Assembly: GCA_046296415.1 (NCBI GenBank)
Contig: JBKBLN010000001.1
Span: 1,705,978 to 1,769,977 of the forward strand
Reading direction: 5' to 3'
Source: CAYNRA01 sp046296415
Lineage (GTDB): Bacteria; Bacteroidota; Bacteroidia; Cytophagales; Spirosomataceae
Length of the DNA stretch: 64,000 nt
Below, one piece after another: positions 53,838-62,205 of the stretch. A program made the position numbers and the translations under genes. How positions within the stretch are numbered: position 1 is the first letter of the stretch; every line of letters begins with the position of its first letter. The notes below the pieces were generated by a model. That model worked only from the letters and a program-made list of their open reading frames with translations, did no database searches and was not told the DNA's origin.

Positions 53838-54926
53838 ATGAATAAGAAGCTTTTCAAAACCATCGGTTTCTTTCTCTTATTTGCTGTAATTGGGGGGGTA
53901 ATGGGTTATTTCATAGGTCTATTTCTGAAGGATATGGAGGCTATTGACCAAGTAAACTGGTGGCCCATCTTACTCTCAATTCCCTTGGCTTATTTATTTG
54001 TGATTGCTTGGCATGAATTGGGCCATGCTTTTGCGGGGGTCCAAGTGGGTTTCGACTGGAAAATGTATGTTGTCGGTCCTTTCCTTTGGGAAAAGAAAAA
54101 TGAAAACTGGCAATTTTCTTGGAATAAACAAACCAATTTGGGAGGTGGACTTGTGGTAGCCCTTCCTACAACAGAGGAACGGATCGCCGATCGTTTCCAA
54201 TGTTTTAGCTTGGGCGGGCCAATTGCCAGTTTGGTAGGCAGTTTGTTATTCATCTTTCCTTCCTTCTTTGTTTCCCCAACTTGGAAGTTTTTTTTCATTA
54301 TTTTGAGTTTTTTTCATGGGTTAATTTTTCTTGTTACCGCCATTCCTTTTCGAGCTGGTGGTTTTTTTTCGGATGGTATGCGATTTTTGCGTTTGCGAAA
54401 AGGAAATCCAGTTCGAGATTTGGAAGCTGAATTTCTTCGACTCATCACCCTTACGCAACATGGAGTTCGTCCTAAAGACTGGCCAGGGCATTCGATCGAT
54501 TCCATGATTAAACAAGCAAAAAAATTATCAGATCCCTACCTAGTTTATTTGTATTCGTATGCGTTTTACCATACACTCGATGGAGGCGACTTTGAGTTAG
54601 CTGAACAACATCTAGAAAATTACATCCAACTGAAAGACGATCTTCCCGAATCTTTTCAATCCATGGTCTGGTTGGATGCATCTTATTTTCAGGCATTTGC
54701 CATGAAAAATGGAGAAAAGGCAGAAACCTTCTTTCAACAGTTTAAAGAAATTCCCTTTATTCCCAAAAGTTATATTTTGGCCACTCAAGCTGAAATGGCT
54801 TGGGCAAATGGCAATGAGGAAGAGTTTGAATTATACAAGCAATTAGCCTTGGAGAAAATGAGTCAAATGATGGATAAAAGCATGGCCAATGCGCTAACTT
54901 TTCGTTTATCTCAACCCCGAACCTAA
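53838..54926 (+). CDS. M50-like membrane metallopeptidase with C-terminal repeat-like helices
   Basis: A 362-residue protein. N-terminal membrane segments (IGFFLLFAVIGGVMGYFIGLFL; PILLSIPLAYLFVIAWHELGHAFAG) hold the zinc motif HELGH (His59, Glu60, His63). SLGGPIASLVGSLLFIF and a further pair of segments follow, as in M50 site-2-type proteases. The usual C-terminal NxxPxxxLDG motif is not clear. The last ~150 residues are helical and soluble (YLYSYAFYHTLDGGDFELAEQHLENYIQL), resembling TPR-like repeats. A run of seven G lies at 53892-53898. Role in regulated proteolysis is inferred. Confidence 0.7.
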   Translation: MNKKLFKTIGFFLLFAVIGGVMGYFIGLFLKDMEAIDQVNWWPILLSIPLAYLFVIAWHELGHAFAGVQVGFDWKMYVVGPFLWEKKNENWQFSWNKQTNLGGGLVVALPTTEERIADRFQCFSLGGPIASLVGSLLFIFPSFFVSPTWKFFFIILSFFHGLIFLVTAIPFRAGGFFSDGMRFLRLRKGNPVRDLEAEFLRLITLTQHGVRPKDWPGHSIDSMIKQAKKLSDPYLVYLYSYAFYHTLDGGDFELAEQHLENYIQLKDDLPESFQSMVWLDASYFQAFAMKNGEKAETFFQQFKEIPFIPKSYILATQAEMAWANGNEEEFELYKQLALEKMSQMMDKSMANALTFRLSQPRT

Positions 54927-54932
54927 TTAAGC

Positions 54933-56228
54933 ATGAAAAATGTTCTTTATCTTCTCATCCATTTGGGGATGATCACCGGCTTACTCAGTGGTTGCCAAGT
55001 AGATCAAAAGTCGACTTCGTCCCTACCTACCTTCACCCTTATTCCAACGGATACGTTTCGATTCAATCACTTTGTGGACTGCAATATGGCTAGTGCTTGG
55101 GTCGGAGATACGTTTCGAATTTTTCCTGGAAAATATGGGGAGGATCCAGTTTGGGGACATGCACTCGATTTAAAATACGCAGAGGGAACCACACCCGACG
55201 AAGTATTCAGTCGTCCAACCTCCGACTACCAAGCTCCCAAAATGCCCTTGAATGCCAAGGTTGGTGAAAAGGGACTTCATGGTGCGGTTTGGTTTGAGTC
55301 AGTTTACCAAAGTCCTAAAGATCCGAAAATCTTGTATGCATTATATCATAATGAGAATTATCCAGAAACCTTGCCTTTTGATCCCATAACAGGAGAAGGT
55401 TATAAAAATGAAAATTGGCCATTGGGTTTGACAGAACGAATTACTCCTGCGGCGGTTCCGCGAATAGGGATCATGAAATCAATGGATGGTGGAAAATCTT
55501 GGGAAAACAAAGGAATCATTTTGGAGGATTTACAAGATCGAATGATTTTGAAACCATTTAATACCTCCAAGACATTTGCCGGAGGAGTGGGGGATCCATC
55601 GGCGGTAGCGAGTGGGGATTTTCTCTATATCTTTTACGGGGAATATGGATATCCAGGGAAATTTGATCCCAATACCTACGATCCTGAAAAAGAACGGAAG
55701 GGCCAGTGCATCAGTGTGGCCCGAATCGCCCTAAAAGATTTGGATAATCCCCAAGGAAAAGCTGTTCGATGGAATGGAAAAAGTTTTTCGGGAGACTGGA
55801 ATGGTATAGGATCTCCGATCCCAGCTTTGCAAATTTCGCTTGAAAATGGAGGAGGCCCCGCCTCTTCTCCCAAAGGTGGGTTTCATTGGGGTCCATCTGT
55901 AAGTTGGAATACCTACCTAAAGGCTTGGGTGATGTTAATGGGACATGTTGAAGGTCAATCATGGGTAGGGGACAAAGTGTATATTTCATTCAACACCGAA
56001 CCTGATCTTGCAAAAGGAGTTGATAATTGGTCAACACCTCAACTTTTGGTAGAGAAGCCAGGTCGAATTTTATGGTATCCCTCCCTACAACCCATGAACA
56101 TCCCTGAACATATTGATCAAAAATACACCAGCATGAAGTTAGGCCGCGAGGCCCGCTTGTTTTATAAATTTGCAGAGGAAGGACGTTATCTAAGCGAATA
56201 TCGCATCCAGTTCAATCTACCCAAGTAA
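54933..56228 (+). CDS. Lipoprotein with a predicted beta-propeller (DUF4185/GH43-like)
   Basis: A 431-residue lipoprotein: MKNVLYLLIHLGMITGLLSGCQ has the lipobox LSGC (Cys21). The body shows repeated beta-blade features such as GIMKSMDGGKSWENKGIILE (Asp-box-like), GGVGDPSAVASGDFLYIFYGEYGY, FHWGPSVSWNTYLKAWVMLMGHV and TEPDLAKGVDNWSTPQLL, which fit a five-bladed propeller of the sialidase/GH43/DUF4185 kind. The catalytic residues cannot be assigned. It follows the M50-like gene by six bases. A glycan-binding or glycan-cleaving surface role is inferred. Confidence 0.55.
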   Translation: MKNVLYLLIHLGMITGLLSGCQVDQKSTSSLPTFTLIPTDTFRFNHFVDCNMASAWVGDTFRIFPGKYGEDPVWGHALDLKYAEGTTPDEVFSRPTSDYQAPKMPLNAKVGEKGLHGAVWFESVYQSPKDPKILYALYHNENYPETLPFDPITGEGYKNENWPLGLTERITPAAVPRIGIMKSMDGGKSWENKGIILEDLQDRMILKPFNTSKTFAGGVGDPSAVASGDFLYIFYGEYGYPGKFDPNTYDPEKERKGQCISVARIALKDLDNPQGKAVRWNGKSFSGDWNGIGSPIPALQISLENGGGPASSPKGGFHWGPSVSWNTYLKAWVMLMGHVEGQSWVGDKVYISFNTEPDLAKGVDNWSTPQLLVEKPGRILWYPSLQPMNIPEHIDQKYTSMKLGREARLFYKFAEEGRYLSEYRIQFNLPK

Positions 56229-56303
56229 TTTTAATTTTATTAAGGAATTTTTATAAATATAAAATAAAAGACTACATTCGTTCTATATTAAGAATAAATA
56301 CCA

Positions 56304-58001
56304 ATGTCATTAAGGTCACTCGACCAATACGTTCCGAAATTTTTGCGGGATTCTTCTTCTTATTATGTGGTGATAACGGATGAGGAAGGTTTTTATAAAG
56401 AAGCGAATGCGTATTTTCTAAAACGATTTGGTTTTCATGCTGCTAATTTGATCGGTGTTCACTCTTTTGAGCTCATTCATCCTGATGATCATTTGCTTTG
56501 TGCAGAGGCAGTTCAAAAGTGTATGGAAAAATGGGATCAGGTTGTTTCCGTTGAATTGCGAAAACCAGATGGTGAATACTTTTTCCTAACCTCATGGGAG
56601 TTCTCTGCGCTTGTAGAAAACGGTCAATTGGTAGGAATTTTATGTGTTGGCCATGATATCACCCAATACTCAAAAACAGCTGCGGAGGCCATTGAATATG
56701 GTAATCGGGTGCATAGTATTCTGGAAGAAATGTCGGACGGATTTATTTTATTCGACAAAAATTGGCATTTTATCAAAGTGAATCCAAGTGCCGAGCGTTT
56801 GATCGGGACTCCTTCAGGTATTTTGTCAAATCAAGTAACGCTGTGGGATTTTATTCCTGAGACCAGTGATTTGGATTTTATTTCTAGGTTCAAAGAATCC
56901 AAATCAAAACAGATTCGTCTACAATTTGAACAATATTTTCCGCAAGCAGATCGCTGGTTTAGCATCTGGTGTCAGCCTTATTTAGAAGGTCTGATTGTAT
57001 TCTTTAAAGAAACTTCCCAAGAAGTTAAACAGCGGGAGGCTCTTATTCAATCCCAACAAAAACTGCAAGCTCTTCTCGATAGCACCCAGGATAGTAATGT
57101 CTATTATAATTTTGAATTTAAGGTTGTAACTGTAAACGCCAGAGCTCGTGAAGAATCATTGGTGCTTTTGGGGAGGAGGATTCAGGTTGGAGATGATATC
57201 CGTGATTTCCTGGAGCCCACTTTCAGAGAAGAGTTTGTCCAAGCTTCTATGCAAGCCTTAGAAGGACAAATCGTGGATATGGATGTTTCGATTGAACAAG
57301 TTTGGTTTAATTTCCGATTTTTTCTAGTAAAAAATGATTTAGGGGTAATCCGAGGCGTGGCACTGAATGCTCGAAACATCGATCAAAATAAAAAAGCGTC
57401 TTTATTAATTCAAGAACAGGAGGCCATTCTACGTGCCATATACAATTCTTCTACCGAGTCACATACCTTTTTGGATAAGGACTTGACCATTCGTTTTATA
57501 AATTCCGTGGCCAAACGAGACACCAATTTATTCTTTGGACATGAAGCGCAGATTGGTGAGAATTCGTTGAATTTTATTATACCAGAATACCAATCCATAT
57601 TTCATGGATATTACCAACAAGTTTTAACTGGCGAACGATTGGTATTTGAGGAAGAATGGATGGGAAAATGGTGGAAAATGACGATCTCCCCGGTATTTAA
57701 TGATGATCAAAAGGAAATCATGGGTATTTCTTTAGTAGTGCAAGATACAACGGAGGCTAGAGTTCGAGAGGCAAAAATATTGAGACAAAACCAAATACTA
57801 CGAGAAATTAGTTGGCGTCAATCTCATGAAATACGGCGGCCTGTTGCCACAATTTTAGGAATATTGGAATTGATGAAACAGGAAAAAACGGACCTCCCTT
57901 CCCATTTAATTGATTACTGCAATTATCTTACTGAGGCAGCGAAACAGTTGGATCATTTAACCGCTGAAATCGTGGACCAAGTTAATGGTCAATCTGACTA
58001 A
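56304..58001 (+). CDS. Multi-PAS protein with a DHp helix but no kinase ATPase domain
   Basis: A 565-residue cytoplasmic signalling protein without membrane segments. Four PAS-like domains follow one another at about 12-125, 135-245, 250-365 and 375-490 (YVVITDEEGFYKEANAYFLKRFGFHAANLIGV; HSILEEMSDGFILFDKNWHFIKVNPSAERLIG). The end is a histidine-kinase dimerisation helix, ISWRQSHEIRRPVATILGILELM with His508, but the sequence stops 57 residues later, with no N, G1 or G2 boxes. The stop forms part of a terminator, so this is the real end. It may be phosphorylated by, or pair with, another kinase. Confidence 0.85.
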   Translation: MSLRSLDQYVPKFLRDSSSYYVVITDEEGFYKEANAYFLKRFGFHAANLIGVHSFELIHPDDHLLCAEAVQKCMEKWDQVVSVELRKPDGEYFFLTSWEFSALVENGQLVGILCVGHDITQYSKTAAEAIEYGNRVHSILEEMSDGFILFDKNWHFIKVNPSAERLIGTPSGILSNQVTLWDFIPETSDLDFISRFKESKSKQIRLQFEQYFPQADRWFSIWCQPYLEGLIVFFKETSQEVKQREALIQSQQKLQALLDSTQDSNVYYNFEFKVVTVNARAREESLVLLGRRIQVGDDIRDFLEPTFREEFVQASMQALEGQIVDMDVSIEQVWFNFRFFLVKNDLGVIRGVALNARNIDQNKKASLLIQEQEAILRAIYNSSTESHTFLDKDLTIRFINSVAKRDTNLFFGHEAQIGENSLNFIIPEYQSIFHGYYQQVLTGERLVFEEEWMGKWWKMTISPVFNDDQKEIMGISLVVQDTTEARVREAKILRQNQILREISWRQSHEIRRPVATILGILELMKQEKTDLPSHLIDYCNYLTEAAKQLDHLTAEIVDQVNGQSD

Positions 58002-58037
58002 AAAAGACCTGCCCGATGGCAGGTCTTTTTTAGTCAG
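57994..58037. terminator. Bidirectional terminator with a perfect 20-bp stem
   Basis: Arms 57994-58013 and 58018-58037 are perfect reverse complements with loop CGAT. The 5' arm includes the stop of the PAS gene. Its A6/T6 sections let it act for both the PAS gene and the convergent large gene. Confidence 0.92.
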
Positions 58038-58052
58038 ATGAGGGGAGGTAAC

Positions 58053-61000
58053 CTATTGTATTCTCACCGCTTGGGCCGAGAACATGCCCATCAAACTACC
58101 TTTAAGGGTATCCTTGTTTTCAGGTTTTAATTCCAAATTGAGATTGTATCCTGAAAAAGAGAAATAGACTTTTATTTCATCCTGTGACTCCTCAATTCGT
58201 TCTATTTTTTGGCCTTCCCCGTTGGCAACCTTAACGATTCCCTGCCACTGATTTTCTTTTTTTGTAAGATCTACCATAAATTCAACGTCCCCATTGGGTG
58301 TATCTTTTACTAAAACTTTCCATTGCCCTTCAAATACAGATTTGGAAACCATAGATTCTTTCACTTCTTCCAATAGTATGTCTTTGAAAAGAAACTCCGC
58401 ACCCAAAATGACCATCAAAGACCCTTGACCGACATCAGGATTTGAAAAAACAATATAAAGATCCGGACGGTCGTTAGCGGATATCTGTTCGGTATTCAAC
58501 TCGATGATCTCGGGCTTTCCTCCCATTTGTAGTTCATCGGTAGGTTCAATAAAACGTGACTTACCAATCACAGGTCCTGTTGGTTTGCCCAATCGGACTT
58601 CAATGGTTCCACCCACTGCATTGACCTGAGGTTTAGGAGCCATCACCGTAAATTGGAGGCTACTTACCTGTGTTAAATCCACTGACTTTAACAGCAAGTA
58701 AGCCCCACTTTTACTCGGGATGGAAAGGTTGGTTCCGCCAAAGGATAATTTGTTTACATCCTGAAATTGATCAAATCCATGACCATCAAGTTTGGCAGGT
58801 CGCAGGGTTAAAACATCCTCAGTTGTTAACGATGGTAACTCGTCACTACCTTGGTCGGTGTACGAAGCCCGCAGGATGTAGACCCCTTGATTGGGTTTTG
58901 ATGCATTGCCTTTGGTCACAAATGTACCTTCAGTCTTTAGACTATTCTCTTTTGGTTTAGCCAGATCTAGAATATATTGTACCATTTCGGAGGCATCACG
59001 AGTCGAAAGTTGAGGATGACCCGCCATGGCAGTTTCCCCCCAAACGCCGCTTCCACCTGCAATCACTTTTTTAGTTAAGGTTTCCAACGCCGCTGGATTC
59101 TCTTTGTACCGACTGGCAATGGCTCGGTAGGAAGGTCCTATAGAACTACCTTCTTTTTTATGGCAAGCCATGCAGTCGCTAGTTTCCATCAACTGCAAGC
59201 CCTTCGGTTGGGTTTTGGCTGATTGGTGACCCATGGCAATCATATTTTTATCAAAACCTTCTGGAAGAAAATCTAAAGTGACTTCCACCGCCGACGGATC
59301 AATTCCTTTTTTTAATTCTCCATCTTCTTTGTCTGTTACGTTTACTCGGTACCCTATTTTTTGATTGGGAACGAAGAACATGGAATTGGCCTTGATCGTT
59401 GCAATTTGGACTTTGGGAGCTTCATTTCCGGCGCTTACTTCCCAAGTTTGTCGAGCCGTTCCCCCTTTTCCATCAAGTGCGGTTACTTCGATGGTGTACA
59501 CTCCCCGTTCTTTCAAGGTAAGATTCGGTTTTGCTCCTGTCAATAGCAGTGTTTTTCCGGAGGACCCGGTCACTTTCCAACTGAATTTTAGTTCATCCCC
59601 ATCAGGATCTTTGGATAAAGATGCATCGAGGGGTAGAATCAAAGGAAGAGCTCCTCCTTTTGGAATGGAGGCTAACTGAATTTCCGGCTTTCGATTGCCA
59701 GCATTGTATTCAATACGGACCAAACGAGCGTCATCATTGGCTGTAAACCAGCCTGATCCATATTCTAGTACATAGAGATCACCGTTGCTCGCAAATTCCA
59801 TGTCCATGGGGTTGGAGAAACGATAGCTTGGCATAAATCGATCCATGGAAAGATAATTTCCATCCTTGTCTAAAGTAACGGCCATGATCCATCCACGCAT
59901 CCATTCGTATATGAAAAGCTTTCCGTCAAAATAGGCCGGAAATTTTCGGGAAGCATTTAGGAATTGATCAGAGTAGAATACTGGACCTGCCATGGCGTTT
60001 CGGCCCCCTGAGCCGACCAATGGGAATTCGGGTGATTCTCCATAAGGGTACCAGATCATAGCTTTTTGAGCAGGAGGTAATATTGTGAGGCCTGTATTGT
60101 TGGGCGAGGTATTGATGGGCGCCTTGGGATCCCACGGTTCAAAGGACTTTTTGTTTTCAAAATCATACCGGTAGTACGGCTTATTATCGCCCACAAAATG
60201 TGGCCAACCATAATTTCCTGGTTTTTTGGCTTGGCCGACTTCATCATGCCCGGCAGGTCCACGATTTTCCCCAGGTTTAGAGGCATCCGGACCAACCTCT
60301 CCCCAATACACATAGCCAGTTTTCGGATCAACTGAAATTCGGAAAGGGTTCCGATGTCCCATCGTGTAAATTTCAGGTCTTGTTTTAGGTGTACCGGGAG
60401 GAAAAAGGTTTCCGGTAGGAATGGTGTACGTTCCGTTCGGTTGTGGAGTAATCCGGATAATTTTTCCTCGTAAATCATTGGTATTTGCCGATGATTTTTG
60501 GGCATCCCAAGCCTCGCGGCCAGGTCTTTCGTCCGATGGACTGAAGCCGTCAGATCCATGGGGATTGGTATTATCTCCAGTGGACAAATAGAGATTTCCC
60601 GCTTTGTCCCATGCAATGGATCCACCAGTATGGCAGCATTCCTCCCTTTGAACAGGAACTTCCAAAAGTACCTTTTCAGAACTTAGAAGTAATTCGTCTC
60701 CTTTCATGGTGAATCGAGACAATACGTTTTTAGATCCTTTGGTAGAGGAGTAATACAGATAAATCCATTGATTTTGAGAAAATTTTGGGTCTTTATTTAG
60801 CCCCATCAATCCGTCTTCTCCCATTGAAACCTTTCCCTCTTTACTGGTATATTGAGTGCTTACTGGAATTTTGGCAATGGTTTTTAACTGATTGGTTTTG
60901 GTGTTAAATAGTCGAACTTCACCTTTTCTTTGAATAAATAGGATGCGATCGGCGTCTAGTGGGGTGAGCTCCATGGGCTCATCTAATTTTTCTGCCAAAA

Positions 61001-61793
61001 CGATTTTTTGAAATCGATTTTCGTCTGGTTTCGATTTAGAAAAATTCAAAACAGTGGGCGTTTGTCCACCGGATGCCCACTGAATTCCAGCCCAAAGGTG
61101 GTTTATAAATAGGGGCTCCGAGAATGTTTCATCGGTATGGCCCATGCCTGTGTAGAAGGCACGGCCCCCATTATATACATGATACCAACTCATGGGGTGA
61201 TTGGGTCCATTTTTTCCGCCGGTGTAGGTCTTTTCGTCCACAGTCAAAATGACTTTAATCGCCGGATTGATGTTTTTGTAATTATAGAATTCGTCTACTT
61301 TTTCAAACGTATCAGGCATATTTTGTGTTGCCCAATGTTTTTTCATTTGGACAATGATATTTCCCTTCTGAACATTTGGATTGTTGGGGTGATCCAAAAA
61401 ATAAGCACCGGCCAATCGACCATACCAAGGCCAATCATATTCCGTATCGGTGGCTGAATGTATCCCAACGTATCCACCACCCGCCTGAATGTACCGTTCG
61501 AATGCCGTTTGCTGAGGTTCACTTAGAATGTCTCCCGTGGTATTCAAGAAAACGACGGCATGGAACTTCTTTAATTCGGATTCTCTGAAAATGGCAGAAT
61601 TCTCTGAGAAAACAGTTCCAAATCCTTTTTCTTTTCCCATTTTTTCCAATGCCTTCTTTCCAGCCTCAATAGAGGCATGCCGAAAGCCCTCGGTTTTACT
61701 AAAGACTAAAATTTGACGGGAGGTTTGTGCGTTGGCTTCCGACCAAAGAAGGAGGCCGTACAGGACAAAAAGCCAGGTAATTCGTTTCATCAT
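58053..61793 (-). CDS. ThuA / PQQ-dependent sugar dehydrogenase / cytochrome c multidomain protein
   Basis: A 1246-residue exported protein (signal MKRITWLFVLYGLLLWSEANAQ). Domains in order: ThuA-like (about 25-245; ILVFSKTEGFRHASIEAGKKALE, GGGYVGIHSATDTEYDWPWYGRLAGAYFLDHP), a six-bladed PQQ-dependent glucose/sorbosone-dehydrogenase-like propeller (about 250-700; GLMGLNKDPKFSQ, GDNTNPHGSDGFSPSDER, RGKIIRITPQPNGTY), a PKD-like domain (~705-795), a c-type cytochrome with CMACH haem motif at 874-878 and a Met in TAMAGHPQLSTRDA, a carbohydrate-binding-like beta domain (~960-1140), and a short C-terminal domain. This suggests periplasmic or surface oxidation of a sugar with electron transfer to its own haem. 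Substrate unknown. Confidence 0.88.
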   Translation of the reverse strand: MMKRITWLFVLYGLLLWSEANAQTSRQILVFSKTEGFRHASIEAGKKALEKMGKEKGFGTVFSENSAIFRESELKKFHAVVFLNTTGDILSEPQQTAFERYIQAGGGYVGIHSATDTEYDWPWYGRLAGAYFLDHPNNPNVQKGNIIVQMKKHWATQNMPDTFEKVDEFYNYKNINPAIKVILTVDEKTYTGGKNGPNHPMSWYHVYNGGRAFYTGMGHTDETFSEPLFINHLWAGIQWASGGQTPTVLNFSKSKPDENRFQKIVLAEKLDEPMELTPLDADRILFIQRKGEVRLFNTKTNQLKTIAKIPVSTQYTSKEGKVSMGEDGLMGLNKDPKFSQNQWIYLYYSSTKGSKNVLSRFTMKGDELLLSSEKVLLEVPVQREECCHTGGSIAWDKAGNLYLSTGDNTNPHGSDGFSPSDERPGREAWDAQKSSANTNDLRGKIIRITPQPNGTYTIPTGNLFPPGTPKTRPEIYTMGHRNPFRISVDPKTGYVYWGEVGPDASKPGENRGPAGHDEVGQAKKPGNYGWPHFVGDNKPYYRYDFENKKSFEPWDPKAPINTSPNNTGLTILPPAQKAMIWYPYGESPEFPLVGSGGRNAMAGPVFYSDQFLNASRKFPAYFDGKLFIYEWMRGWIMAVTLDKDGNYLSMDRFMPSYRFSNPMDMEFASNGDLYVLEYGSGWFTANDDARLVRIEYNAGNRKPEIQLASIPKGGALPLILPLDASLSKDPDGDELKFSWKVTGSSGKTLLLTGAKPNLTLKERGVYTIEVTALDGKGGTARQTWEVSAGNEAPKVQIATIKANSMFFVPNQKIGYRVNVTDKEDGELKKGIDPSAVEVTLDFLPEGFDKNMIAMGHQSAKTQPKGLQLMETSDCMACHKKEGSSIGPSYRAIASRYKENPAALETLTKKVIAGGSGVWGETAMAGHPQLSTRDASEMVQYILDLAKPKENSLKTEGTFVTKGNASKPNQGVYILRASYTDQGSDELPSLTTEDVLTLRPAKLDGHGFDQFQDVNKLSFGGTNLSIPSKSGAYLLLKSVDLTQVSSLQFTVMAPKPQVNAVGGTIEVRLGKPTGPVIGKSRFIEPTDELQMGGKPEIIELNTEQISANDRPDLYIVFSNPDVGQGSLMVILGAEFLFKDILLEEVKESMVSKSVFEGQWKVLVKDTPNGDVEFMVDLTKKENQWQGIVKVANGEGQKIERIEESQDEIKVYFSFSGYNLNLELKPENKDTLKGSLMGMFSAQAVRIQ

Positions 61794-61821
61794 TCAACGA
61801 GTATTAAGGTGAAAATGAAAA

Positions 61822-61829
61822 CAAATGTA
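61822..61829 (-). promoter_or_regulatory. -7 promoter element for the ThuA/PQQ gene
   Basis: CAAATGTA on the plus strand is TACATTTG on the minus strand, matching TAnnTTTG, 28 bases before the start at 61793. Confidence 0.5.
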
Positions 61830-61978
61830 GGAATCTTTTTATTATTGTCTAAAAAAAAGACAATAAAATACTTCTGAATTCCATGCCGGTTTGCCCATAC
61901 TGGTAATTCATTTTGTGTTAAAGGGCGAGGTCAGTAGAATTTATTTTAAAATATTTTATTTAGTGAGTCTCAGAAATT

Positions 61979-62006
61979 ACGCAAACGTTGCCGAAATCGA
62001 TTGCGT
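61979..62006. promoter_or_regulatory. Operator-like inverted repeat upstream of the second susC
   Basis: ACGCAA (61979-61984) and TTGCGT (62001-62006) are inverted copies; the flanks extend them to TTACGCAA and TTGCGTAA. GCAAACGTTGC at 61981-61991 is one base short of the LacI-like GCAAACGTTTGC. The same outer half sites frame the susC operator at 15173-15197, with a different spacing (16 against 13 bases). Confidence 0.5.
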
Positions 62007-62205
62007 AAATAAATACAATTGCTTATTTGTAATGTTATATTTTTTCCTTGAATATTAGAATGCTATTTGATTCTATATCCACTTTCACACAGTTCATATC
62101 CAAATAAGACTTTTTTATCTCATTCAAATTGAATGGAAAAGGGTGATTTGACAGTGTAAAAAATTGGACACACTCAGGTAATTTTTAAACATTAATTAAG
62201 CACTT

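Larger units (their letters stand above)
61794..62205. other. Divergent AT-rich region between the large oxidoreductase and the second susC
   Basis: A 412-base gene-free region. It holds the -7 element for the leftward gene (61822-61829) and the ACGCAA/TTGCGT inverted repeat (61979-62006) upstream of the rightward susC. No RNA gene or other repeat was recognised. Confidence 0.7.

Noticed and set aside
60056..60625. A 189-codon frame on the minus strand
   Set aside because: It overlaps the PQQ-dehydrogenase domain of the large gene in a shifted frame and shows no family features.
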